A DNA stretch of 13,943 bases from Tardiphaga sp. (GTDB lineage: Bacteria; Pseudomonadota; Alphaproteobacteria; Rhizobiales; Xanthobacteraceae), in contig JAQGJF010000232.1 in NCBI GenBank assembly GCA_028290765.1, forward strand, positions 1 to 13,943. The letters run 5' to 3'. Under the pieces are notes generated by a model. That model saw only the letters and a list, made by a program, of their open reading frames with translations, did not search any database and was not told where the DNA came from. This document shows positions 8,253-13,943 of this stretch, piece after piece (position 1 is the stretch's first letter; each line of letters begins with the position of its first letter). Both the position numbers and the translations under genes were made by a program.

Positions 8253-9419
8253 TCATGCATTGGCGACGTCCTGCATGATCTTGTGCAGCGCCGGCTGCGC
8301 CTCGAAGCCGATGCCGGGCATGTCCGGCAGCGCGATGTGTCCGTCGCGAACCTCCATGCCCTCGGCAAATCCGCCGAACGCGGCGAACACGCCGGGATAG
8401 GCTTCGCAGCCACCGAGCCCAAGCCCCGCGACCAGCGCAAACGACATCATGTTGCCGCCATGGGGAAAGATGCGCTGCCGCGTCCCGCCGAGCGCTTCGA
8501 CCTTCGCCACCATCTCCGCATAGGCGCCGACGCCATAGGCCTGCGGCGGATCGACCTGGAGGATGTCGCGGTCGCGACGAAAACCGCCGAACGCCAACAG
8601 GTTTTCGACATCGCCAAGACAGTACAGGTTTTCGCCGGTCGCCAGCGGCGCGTCATAGCTTTGGGTCAGCTCGGCGAAGGTGCCGTAATCCAGCGGTGCA
8701 CAGGGCTCTTCGAACCAGCGCAGGCCGATCGGCGCCAGCGCGCGGGCGTATTGTTTGCTGCGCTCCTGGGAGAAGGCGGCGTTGGCGTCGACGGCGAGAT
8801 GATCTGCGCCGGCCATCAGCGCAATCGCGGTCTCGATGCGGGCGAGATCATCCTTGATGGGAGCGCCGCCGACCTTGATCTTGATATGGGTGTAGCCGGC
8901 CTGCAGATGGCGTTTCACCTCGTCCGAGAGACCGGTGAGATCGCCCTCCGGACGATACCAGCCGCCGCCGACATAGCAGGGAATTTTCGCAGGGTTGACG
9001 CCGCCGTTGAAGCGTTCCGCCAGCACATGCCAGAGCGGGCGCTCGAGAATCTTCGCCAGCGCGTCCCACACCGCGGTCTCGATGGTGCCGATCGGCACCG
9101 ACCGTTCGGCATCGCCGCCCGGCTTTTCGCGCAGCATCATGCGCTGCAGGACCTTTGCCGGATCGATCAATCCGGCCTGATCCTGCAATTCCTCAGGCTT
9201 GGCCGAGAGGATGCGCGGGATGAACCGCGCCCGCATCGAAGCACCACAGGCGTAGCGCCCGGTCGAGTTGAAGGCATAGCCCACAATGGGCTTGCCGTTG
9301 CGCAGGACATCGGTGGTGACTGCGACGACCGACGTGGTCATTTCGGAAAAATCGAAGGCGGCGTTCCGCATCATCGATCCGACGGGAACGGCCTTCTCGG
9401 CGATCGCGGTGATACGCAA
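8253..9419 (-). CDS. Mandelate racemase/muconate lactonizing enzyme family protein, D-tartrate dehydratase-like
   Basis: This is an enolase-superfamily enzyme that removes a proton alpha to a carboxylate, here probably to dehydrate a hydroxy acid to a keto acid. It has 388 residues. Metal ligands are D211 (VDAN), E237 (FEEP) and E263 (TGEN); acid-base residues are K182 (K-x-K at 180-182) and H320 (FPHGG) paired with D290 (QVDPPQ). As I recall, D-tartrate dehydratase (TarD) of Bradyrhizobium japonicum has the equivalent residues with a constant offset of two, and the N-terminal region (RNA-x-x-DF, MTTS-x-VAV-x-TDV, GY-x-FNS-x-GRY) also resembles it. The loop after D290 (PPQAYG) differs from what I recall for TarD, so the substrate may differ. 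The start is TTG at 9419, which fits the TarD N-terminus; the next ATG is 15 codons in. It starts 15 bases after the stop of the Tat-exported binding protein. Confidence 0.85.
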   Translation of the reverse strand: MRITAIAEKAVPVGSMMRNAAFDFSEMTTSVVAVTTDVLRNGKPIVGYAFNSTGRYACGASMRARFIPRILSAKPEELQDQAGLIDPAKVLQRMMLREKPGGDAERSVPIGTIETAVWDALAKILERPLWHVLAERFNGGVNPAKIPCYVGGGWYRPEGDLTGLSDEVKRHLQAGYTHIKIKVGGAPIKDDLARIETAIALMAGADHLAVDANAAFSQERSKQYARALAPIGLRWFEEPCAPLDYGTFAELTQSYDAPLATGENLYCLGDVENLLAFGGFRRDRDILQVDPPQAYGVGAYAEMVAKVEALGGTRQRIFPHGGNMMSFALVAGLGLGGCEAYPGVFAAFGGFAEGMEVRDGHIALPDMPGIGFEAQPALHKIMQDVANA

Positions 9420-9434
9420 TTTCGATCCGATCGC

Positions 9435-10442
9435 TTAGACGGGCTTGATGCCGGCCTTGGCGACGATGTCGCGCCATTTCGGCACTTCATCGTCGATGCG
9501 CTTGCGCATGCCGGCGGGCCCGTTGGCGATCACCTCGAAGCCGCCGCTCTGCAATTGCTCTGCAACCTTCGGTATTTTCAGGACTTCGAGCGTCTTGGTC
9601 GACAGCAATTCGACGATCTCCGGCGGCGTCTTGGCCGGCGCCAGGAAACCCTGGAAAGTATCGGCGATGAAATCCTTGTAGCCGAGCTCGACCATGGTCG
9701 GCACGTTGGGCAGGTCGAACCAGCGATGCGCGCCGGTGACGGCCAGCGCCTTCAGCGCGCCGGATTCGATATGCGGATGCGCCGGCGGCAATGCCGCGGA
9801 ACAGAGCTGCACCGTTCCGGAGAGGATCGCCTGGATCGCCGGTCCCGCGCCGGGATATGGCACATGGGTGATATTGACGTCGCCGACGATCTTGAGCAGT
9901 TCGCCCGACAGATGCGGCGTGGTGCCGATGCCGGGGCTCGCGTAATTGAGCAGGTTCGGCTCGGCCTTGGCCTTGGCGAACAGTTCGGCGATCGAATTGA
10001 TGCCGAGCTTGGGATCCACCAGGATCACATTCGGCGAGGTGCCGAGTTCGGCGATCGGCGCGAAATCATTGTAGGGATCATAGGGGATCTTGGCGTAGAG
10101 GCCGGGATTGACGACATAGGCGCTCGACGTGATCAGCAGCGTATAGCCGTCGGGCTCCGAGCGTGCCGCGATTCCGATGCCGATATTGCCGCCGGCGCCG
10201 GCCCGGTTGTCGACGATCGCCGAACCGCCGATCGCATCGCCGAGATGCTGGGCGACGATCCGCGCCATGATGTCGGTCGGGCCGGCCGGCGCGAAGGGCA
10301 CGATGATCTTGATCGGACGGGTGGGATAGCCCGCCGCCCGTGCCGGCCTCCATCCGAGCCCGGAGGTGGCCGCCGCGCCGATGATGCCGGTGGTGGCGCG
10401 CAAGAAATGGCGGCGCGACAGTGCAATCGTTGTTTTCTTCAT
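9435..10442 (-). CDS. Tripartite tricarboxylate transporter (Bug family) substrate-binding protein, Tat-exported
   Basis: This is a second periplasmic binding protein of the TctC/Bug family in the same operon. It has 335 residues. The N-terminus is a twin-arginine signal (SRRHFLRA at residues 9-16, cleavage near ARA at 34-36), so it is probably exported folded. Mature motifs are YPTRPIKIIVPFAPAGPTD with the ligand Asp, DNRAGAGGNIGI, SEPDGYTLL, HVPYPGAGPAIQAILSG and LPNVPTMVELGY. The ATG at 10442 is chosen because GGGAG lies about 8 bases upstream and the Tat signal begins right after it; the frame stays open another 65 codons upstream but would run through the gap and into the end of the cyclase gene. 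Sequence motifs differ clearly from the other binding protein at 6139-7110, so they are not a recent duplication. No TctA/TctB genes are nearby. Confidence 0.92.
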   Translation of the reverse strand: MKKTTIALSRRHFLRATTGIIGAAATSGLGWRPARAAGYPTRPIKIIVPFAPAGPTDIMARIVAQHLGDAIGGSAIVDNRAGAGGNIGIGIAARSEPDGYTLLITSSAYVVNPGLYAKIPYDPYNDFAPIAELGTSPNVILVDPKLGINSIAELFAKAKAEPNLLNYASPGIGTTPHLSGELLKIVGDVNITHVPYPGAGPAIQAILSGTVQLCSAALPPAHPHIESGALKALAVTGAHRWFDLPNVPTMVELGYKDFIADTFQGFLAPAKTPPEIVELLSTKTLEVLKIPKVAEQLQSGGFEVIANGPAGMRKRIDDEVPKWRDIVAKAGIKPV

Positions 10443-10461
10443 TTTGTTTCTCCCGACGTGA

Positions 10462-10544
10462 AGCGCCGACTGGCGCTCGCTCTGTCTCAATGGCCTTCGT
10501 CTACGCGAATTGGGGGCCGGTCCGCGGCGGGCTAGCCGCCGCGG
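10462..10544. other. Two short GC-rich stem-loops in the gap between the cyclase and binding-protein genes
   Basis: The 115-base gap 10443-10557 holds two perfect inverted repeats. One is CCGCGGCGG (10522-10530), five-base loop GCTAG, CCGCCGCGG (10536-10544), lying 14 bases past the stop of the cyclase gene. The other is AGCGCC (10462-10467), loop GACT, GGCGCT (10472-10477), lying just upstream of the ribosome-binding site of the binding-protein gene. Neither is followed by a T-run on either strand. They may act as mRNA-stabilising or partial termination structures that set different levels for the upstream and downstream genes (inference). No convincing promoter was seen in this gap. Confidence 0.45.
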
Positions 10545-10557
10545 TATCATCTTGTCG

Positions 10558-11544
10558 TCAGCGGATCGCCAGCGGATTGATCGGCGAGCCGACCGCGCCG
10601 GTGATCGGCAGCGCCGGACCGACGAACATGAAGTCATAGACCTTGTCGCCGGCGCAGGCCTTCGACAGTTCGTCGAGCTTGAAGATCTCGCCCATGGTCA
10701 GGCCCATGATCGGAATACAGATCCAGTGCCAGGGTTGGTTGGCATCATCGCAATTGTTGGGACGCACTTCGACACCCCAGGTATCGGTCGCCACCGCCGC
10801 CACCTGCTTGTCCTGCAGCCAGTCCAGCGTTTCGAAAGCAAGGCCGGGCGCATCGCCGCCGGGGTAACCGTCCCAATTGCCCTCGGCGAGCTTCTCTTCC
10901 ATCTGTCCGGTGCGGATCAAGAGATGATCGCCGCGGCCGACCTCGACATTCTGCGCCTTGGCGCATTTGTCGAGCATGTCGTTGGTGATGGCAAAGCCTT
11001 CCGGCAGCCAATCCATGCCCTGGTGGCGCGCGATGTCGAGCAGCACGCCGCGCCCGACCATTTTTTCCTTGGCATGTTCGATGCCGGCCTTTTCCGCGCC
11101 GAACGACGAGACGCTGCGGCAATCATAGCCGTTCCACATGTTGTCGCCGTAGAAGATATGGCCGAGCCCATCCCAATGGGTACCAGCCTGCAGCGGAAAC
11201 AGCACGATGTCGTCGGCCGAGCGGATGCCGCGCTTGTCGAGCACGCCGGAATAGGCATCGGTGCCGGTGCGCAGCATGGTGTGCACCGGGTTGAAGCGCC
11301 CGACCGGCGGGAATTTGGTCTTGCCGCCCTGCGGGCCCTTGTTGTCGTAGTTCAACGCCAGCGAAATCACCTGGCCTTTGCGCACTAGCGAGGCGGCGCG
11401 GACGATGTCGGCCGGCTGGGTGTAGTTCATGGTGCCGATGTGGTCTTCCGGGCCCCATTTTCCCCAGTTCTTCAACCGTTCGGCGGCAGCTTCGATATCC
11501 TTTTTCGTGACCTTGGCCGTTGTGTGCGACTCTTGTTGTTTCAC
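10558..11544 (-). CDS. Cyclase family protein (isatin hydrolase/kynurenine formamidase-like metal hydrolase), long form
   Basis: This belongs to the cyclase superfamily (Pfam Cyclase), whose known members hydrolyse amide bonds, for example isatin hydrolase and bacterial kynurenine formamidase. It has 328 residues, longer than the roughly 210-260 of the classic enzymes, and typical of an uncharacterised long subgroup. The metal motif H-x-G-T-H-x-D appears as Q119-A-G-T-H123-W-D125, followed by H129 in LGHIFY, so the first His is replaced by Gln. Other conserved-looking parts are W30-G-P-E-D-H-I-G-T (30-38), DTWGVEVRP and PWHWICIPIMG. I start it at GTG 11544, with GAGGAG 9 bases upstream; this GTG overlaps the stop of the tetR gene as GTGA. 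The longer open frame upstream lies inside tetR. No signal peptide is seen. A ring-opening hydrolase role is inferred from the family and neighbours. Confidence 0.88.
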   Translation of the reverse strand: MKQQESHTTAKVTKKDIEAAAERLKNWGKWGPEDHIGTMNYTQPADIVRAASLVRKGQVISLALNYDNKGPQGGKTKFPPVGRFNPVHTMLRTGTDAYSGVLDKRGIRSADDIVLFPLQAGTHWDGLGHIFYGDNMWNGYDCRSVSSFGAEKAGIEHAKEKMVGRGVLLDIARHQGMDWLPEGFAITNDMLDKCAKAQNVEVGRGDHLLIRTGQMEEKLAEGNWDGYPGGDAPGLAFETLDWLQDKQVAAVATDTWGVEVRPNNCDDANQPWHWICIPIMGLTMGEIFKLDELSKACAGDKVYDFMFVGPALPITGAVGSPINPLAIR

Positions 11545-12257
11545 TTCGAACGTCTCCTCGATTTTACTGGAACCACCGAACCCGGCGCCGATCGAAATCC
11601 GGCGGCGAGAAACGGAATGATGTGCAAAAGCGCGTCTTCGACACGGCCGGGATCGCAGCGCCCGTCGGTCAGCGACTGGATCCGTCCGGCATCGGCCATG
11701 GTGTAGAACATGGTGCCCAGCATGAAATGGAAGCGCCATTCGAGATCGGACTGCGGGATTTCCGGCAAGGCCCGCCCGAGCGCCGCCAGAAACTCGCCGC
11801 TCGACTCATCGAAGGCATTGGCGAGAATTTTCCGGCTCACCGTCTCCGGCTCGGTGGCGAGGCGCGCCCGCAGCTTGATGAAGGCGCGGCCGCCGAAGCG
11901 TTCGTCCGACCCGATGGTCAGCGCCGGGCGCAGGAAAGCTTCGAGAATGCCTTCGAGCGAGGGCGTTCCGCCCTCGCGCTCGATCGCGGCCAGGAGCCGC
12001 ATGCGCTCCTCGGCGATCGGCTTGGCCCGCGCCGCGAAAATCTCGGTGAGCAGCTGCTCCTTCGAGCCGAAATGATAATGCAGCGCGGCCAGATTGACCC
12101 CGGCGGCAGCGACGATGGTGCGGATGCTGACCGCGTTCCAGCCATGCTCGGCGAACAATTGCTCCGACGCATCCATCAAGCGCTGCCGCGCCGACGGCTT
12201 GAGGGCCGTGACGTCGTCGGCGGCTTTGACCGGATCGCGGGGGTTGAGCGCGGTCAC
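11541..12257 (-). CDS. TetR/AcrR family transcriptional regulator
   Basis: This is a DNA-binding repressor-type regulator of 238 residues. The N-terminal TetR domain runs from about residue 22 to 68, with the helix-turn-helix at about 44-63 (VSIRTIVAAAGVNLAALHYHF) and the typical GSKEQLL after it. The C-terminal ligand-binding domain has a GRAFIKLRARLATEPE segment and FHFMLGTMFYTMADAGR, as in the TetR_C type found next to catabolic genes. Two adjacent GTG codons (12260 and 12257) can start it; AGAGG is three bases from the first and six from the second, so I use 12257. It is the first gene of the minus-strand operon, coupled to the cyclase gene by a GTGA overlap, and diverges from the BKACE gene. 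It probably controls both transcripts and itself through the site at 12276-12306. Confidence 0.92.
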   Translation of the reverse strand: MTALNPRDPVKAADDVTALKPSARQRLMDASEQLFAEHGWNAVSIRTIVAAAGVNLAALHYHFGSKEQLLTEIFAARAKPIAEERMRLLAAIEREGGTPSLEGILEAFLRPALTIGSDERFGGRAFIKLRARLATEPETVSRKILANAFDESSGEFLAALGRALPEIPQSDLEWRFHFMLGTMFYTMADAGRIQSLTDGRCDPGRVEDALLHIIPFLAAGFRSAPGSVVPVKSRRRSK

Positions 12258-12267
12258 CACGGACCTC

Positions 12268-12319
12268 TTGACTAAAACGAACGTATGTTTCAATAAATCG
12301 TTCGTTGGGTACAAGTCAA
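12268..12319. promoter_or_regulatory. Overlapping divergent promoters sharing one -10 region
   Basis: On the plus strand TTGACT (12268-12273) is followed after 18 bases by AATAAA (12292-12297), reading toward the BKACE gene. On the minus strand TTGACT (12319-12314) is followed after 16 bases by TTTATT, the same six base pairs read on the other strand, reading toward tetR. Both -35 boxes match the sigma-70 consensus at five of six positions and both -10 boxes at four of six. The predicted tetR leader is short (about 28 bases) and the BKACE leader about 90 bases. Because the two promoters face each other across a shared -10, RNA polymerase could probably occupy only one at a time. Predicted from sequence only. 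Confidence 0.55.
12276..12306. promoter_or_regulatory. Predicted TetR operator, inverted repeat AACGAACG-N15-CGTTCGTT
   Basis: Perfect 8-bp inverted arms lie at 12276-12283 and 12299-12306 around a 15-base centre in the tetR-BKACE intergenic region. A 31-bp span is within the range bound by TetR-family dimers or paired dimers. Each arm sits inside the -35/-10 spacer of one of the two divergent promoters, so binding would be expected to block both transcripts and autoregulate tetR. Assignment to this TetR protein rests on position and symmetry. Confidence 0.6.
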
Positions 12320-12360
12320 GCGCGCGAGCCTCGCATCGGCACCGCGGTTGCGAAGCACGA

Positions 12361-12374
12361 TTCTGCAAGCAGAA
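12361..12374 (+). other. Small hairpin in the BKACE leader, just upstream of the ribosome-binding site
   Basis: TTCTGC (12361-12366) and GCAGAA (12369-12374) are perfect inverted arms separated by AA; in RNA this would fold as a 5-bp stem with a CAAG loop. It ends a few bases before AGGAGAGGA (12378-12386), the ribosome-binding site of the BKACE gene. It could influence translation, or be a second protein-binding site, or be chance. Confidence 0.3.
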
Positions 12375-12394
12375 ATCAGGAGAGGAAGACGCGC

Positions 12395-13270
12395 ATGGCC
12401 AAGACAATTCTCAGCGTTGCGGTGACGGGCAACCAGACCACGCTGGAGCAGCACCCCGGCCTGCCCTGCACGCCCACCCAGATCGCCACCGCCTGCATCG
12501 ATTCCGCCAAGGCCGGTGCCGCGATCGCGCATATCCATGTGCGCTACGATGACGGCCGGCCGAGCATGGAACTCGCGCATTACAAGGAAGTGGTCGACCG
12601 TATCCGCGACAGCGGCGTCGATGTCATCATCAATTTGACCACCGGTCCTGGCGGCCGTTTCGTTCCCAGCAAGGACGAGCCGAGGATTGCCGCGCCCGGC
12701 ACCAACCTGGCTCATCCGCTGCGCCGCGTCGAACACGTCATCGCGCTGAAGCCGGAAATCTGCACGCTCGATCTCAACACCATGTGGTCGGGCTCGTCGG
12801 TGGTGATGAACCCGCCGGAGAACGTCACCATCATGGCCAAGGCCATGAAGGAAGCCGGTTCCAAGCCCGAGTTAGAGGTGTTCGACAGCGGCGACATTTC
12901 GCTGGCCAAGGCGCTGATCGCCCAGGGCGTGCTCGATAGCCCGGCCATGTTCCAGATCGTCACCGGCATCCGCTACGGCTTCGAATCGTCGCCGGAGACC
13001 ATGATCTATGCCCGCAATCTGTTGCCGCCGGATGCGCAATGGGCCGGCTTCGGTATCGGGCGGATGTCGTTCCCGATGGTGGCGCAGACCTTCCTGCTCG
13101 GTGGTCATGTCCGCGTCGGGCTCGAGGATGCCGTCATGCTGCGCAAGGGTGTTCTGGCGCCGGACAACGCGGCGATGGTGAAGAAGGCGGCGACGATCGT
13201 CGACGAGCTCGGCGGTGAATTGGCCACAACAAAAGAAGCCCGGACAATACTGGGACTTGCTGCACGCTAA
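12395..13270 (+). CDS. Beta-keto acid cleavage enzyme (BKACE, formerly DUF849)
   Basis: BKACE enzymes use Zn2+ to condense a beta-keto acid with acetyl-CoA and split it into acetoacetate and a new acyl-CoA; the founding member Kce works in lysine fermentation on 3-keto-5-aminohexanoate. This one has 291 residues. H46 and H48 (HIHVR) sit at the Kce Zn-ligand positions, and R240, E244 and D245 (VRVGLED) match Kce Arg226, Glu230 and Asp231 with one constant offset. The substrate-side residue that I recall as Glu14 in Kce is Gln14 here (GNQTT), which argues against an amino-substituted substrate. The start at 12395 has AGGAGAGGA about 8 bases upstream; the longer frame from 12305 includes leader sequence. 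It diverges from tetR and is ended by the terminator at 13277-13307, so it appears monocistronic. Location is cytoplasmic. Confidence 0.92.
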   Translation: MAKTILSVAVTGNQTTLEQHPGLPCTPTQIATACIDSAKAGAAIAHIHVRYDDGRPSMELAHYKEVVDRIRDSGVDVIINLTTGPGGRFVPSKDEPRIAAPGTNLAHPLRRVEHVIALKPEICTLDLNTMWSGSSVVMNPPENVTIMAKAMKEAGSKPELEVFDSGDISLAKALIAQGVLDSPAMFQIVTGIRYGFESSPETMIYARNLLPPDAQWAGFGIGRMSFPMVAQTFLLGGHVRVGLEDAVMLRKGVLAPDNAAMVKKAATIVDELGGELATTKEARTILGLAAR

Positions 13271-13276
13271 AAGCTG

Positions 13277-13307
13277 GGCCGCCCGCGAACCGGGCGGCCT
13301 TTTTTTT
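13277..13307 (+). terminator. Rho-independent terminator after the BKACE gene
   Basis: A perfect 9-bp GC-only stem GGCCGCCCG (13277-13285) and CGGGCGGCC (13291-13299), five-base loop CGAAC, is followed directly by eight T residues (13300-13307). It starts 6 bases after the BKACE stop codon. It separates that gene from the downstream Tat-amidohydrolase, which therefore needs its own promoter. Confidence 0.95.
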
Positions 13308-13362
13308 CTGCCTGATCGCCGTGACGACTTCTGAACTAAAAATCAAAAAATGATCGGCCGGA

Positions 13363-13377
13363 AACTGGTCGCCAGTT
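13363..13377. promoter_or_regulatory. Inverted repeat AACTGG-TCG-CCAGTT upstream of the Tat-amidohydrolase gene
   Basis: Perfect 6-bp arms with a 3-base centre lie 33 bases before the start codon, in the 103 bases between the terminator and the next gene. Its position would suit an operator or a leader hairpin. No clear sigma-70 promoter was found beside it, and short perfect repeats like this can arise by chance. Confidence 0.3.
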
Positions 13378-13410
13378 CTCCGCCGAAAAACAAAAATCGG
13401 AGGAGACCAC

Positions 13411-13943
13411 ATGACCACCACACGCCGGAATTTTCTCAAAGGCGCGGCTGCCAGCGGCATCGCGTTCTGCAGCTGCGGCCTGCTCGACACCGCCCACGCC
13501 CAGGGACCCACGCCACGGCATCTCCCGGTGATGGTCAAGGGCAAGCGCATCAAGACCATCGACGTTCATGCGCATTGCTACTTCCGTGAATCCCTCAATC
13601 TGCTGGGCGCCGAGGGCGACAAGGTGCTGCCGCCGGTCAAGGGCGTGCCGGAGCATTTCATCGTCATCGAGAAGCGTCTCAAGGAAATGGACGCGATGGG
13701 CATCGACATGGAGGTGCTCTCGATCAATCCGTTCTGGTACGGCCGGGAACGCGACCTCGCCGCGCAAATCGTCAAGGTGCAGAACGAGAAGTTCGCGGAA
13801 TTGTGCGCCTCGAAACCGGATCGCTTCGCGGCGTTTGCCTCGCTCAGCCTGCAATTTCCCGATCTCGCCGTGCAGCAGCTCGAAGACGCCGTCAAAAAGC
13901 AGGGCCTGCGCGGCGCCGCGATCGGCAGCAATGTGATGGGCGA
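13411..13943 (+). CDS. Tat-exported ACMSD-like amidohydrolase, 3' end outside window
   Basis: The first 177 codons of an amidohydrolase_2 family protein are present and the frame is open to the window edge. The ATG at 13411 follows GGAGGAGA with about 5 bases spacing. A twin-arginine signal is clear: TTRRNFLKGAA at residues 3-13, hydrophobic stretch to about 25, and cleavage likely after AHA at 28-30. The barrel begins with KTIDVHAHC, so H53 and H55 would be metal ligands, and continues with family-like segments (KRLKEMDAMGIDMEVLS, KPDRFAAFASL). It is distantly similar in layout to the cytoplasmic amidohydrolase at 4890-5963. Export implies that a hydrolysis or decarboxylation step takes place in the periplasm (inference). 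It lies behind a terminator, so it probably begins a separate transcript that continues beyond the window. Confidence 0.88.
   Translation, partial: MTTTRRNFLKGAAASGIAFCSCGLLDTAHAQGPTPRHLPVMVKGKRIKTIDVHAHCYFRESLNLLGAEGDKVLPPVKGVPEHFIVIEKRLKEMDAMGIDMEVLSINPFWYGRERDLAAQIVKVQNEKFAELCASKPDRFAAFASLSLQFPDLAVQQLEDAVKKQGLRGAAIGSNVMG

Noticed and set aside
7746..10535. 929-codon open frame on the plus strand
   Set aside because: It lies wholly antisense to three clearly conserved genes (Ldh, tartrate-dehydratase-like, binding protein). Its product is rich in H, R, D and G with no recognisable domain, as is typical for the mirror frame of high-GC genes, and no ribosome-binding site supports it.
10443..10637. 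N-terminal extension of the Tat-exported binding protein
   Set aside because: The extra 65 codons run through the intergenic gap into the end of the cyclase gene, whereas the ATG at 10442 has a good ribosome-binding site and begins a Tat signal.
12258..12407. N-terminal extension of the TetR regulator to 288 codons
   Set aside because: It would cover the promoter and operator region and the start of the BKACE gene; the GTG at 12257 has a ribosome-binding site and gives a normal TetR length.

Overview
The window reads as a chromosomal, catabolic region of a high-GC alphaproteobacterium, most likely of the Bradyrhizobium/Rhodopseudomonas group. The basis is the GC-rich coding sequence, the gene families present (Liv-type ABC transporter, orphan tripartite-tricarboxylate binding proteins, a D-tartrate-dehydratase-like enolase-superfamily enzyme) and a palindromic intergenic element of a type I remember as common in that group. 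Genes are densely packed and no gap exceeds 180 bases. No RNA gene, CRISPR array, prophage or insertion sequence was seen.

Layout. (1) Bases 1-5963, plus strand, one apparent operon: the 3' part of livG, livF, a [2Fe-2S] subunit and an IorB-type molybdenum hydroxylase subunit, a beta-hydroxyacid dehydrogenase, and an ACMSD-like metal-dependent amidohydrolase/decarboxylase. (2) Bases 5964-6138: a convergent gap holding a 36-bp-armed palindromic repeat. (3) Bases 6139-12257, minus strand, one apparent operon read from right to left: TetR regulator, long-form cyclase/isatin-hydrolase-like hydrolase, Tat-exported tripartite-tricarboxylate binding protein, tartrate-dehydratase-like enzyme, Ldh-family dehydrogenase, and a second (Sec-exported) binding protein. 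(4) Bases 12258-12394: a compact divergent promoter/operator region. (5) Bases 12395-13270, plus strand: a beta-keto acid cleavage enzyme (BKACE) ended by a strong intrinsic terminator. (6) From 13411 to the window end: the first part of a Tat-exported ACMSD-like amidohydrolase.

How the genes may work together (inference). The set looks like a regulated pathway for a carboxylated, probably (hetero)aromatic or lactam-type compound. Uptake would use the Liv ABC system and the two binding proteins. The molybdenum hydroxylase would hydroxylate a ring, the cyclase-family and amidohydrolase enzymes would open or decarboxylate it, the dehydratase and the two dehydrogenases would process hydroxy acids, and the BKACE would split a beta-keto acid with acetyl-CoA. 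Each enzyme family call is well supported by visible motifs. The substrate and the order of steps cannot be read from the sequence.
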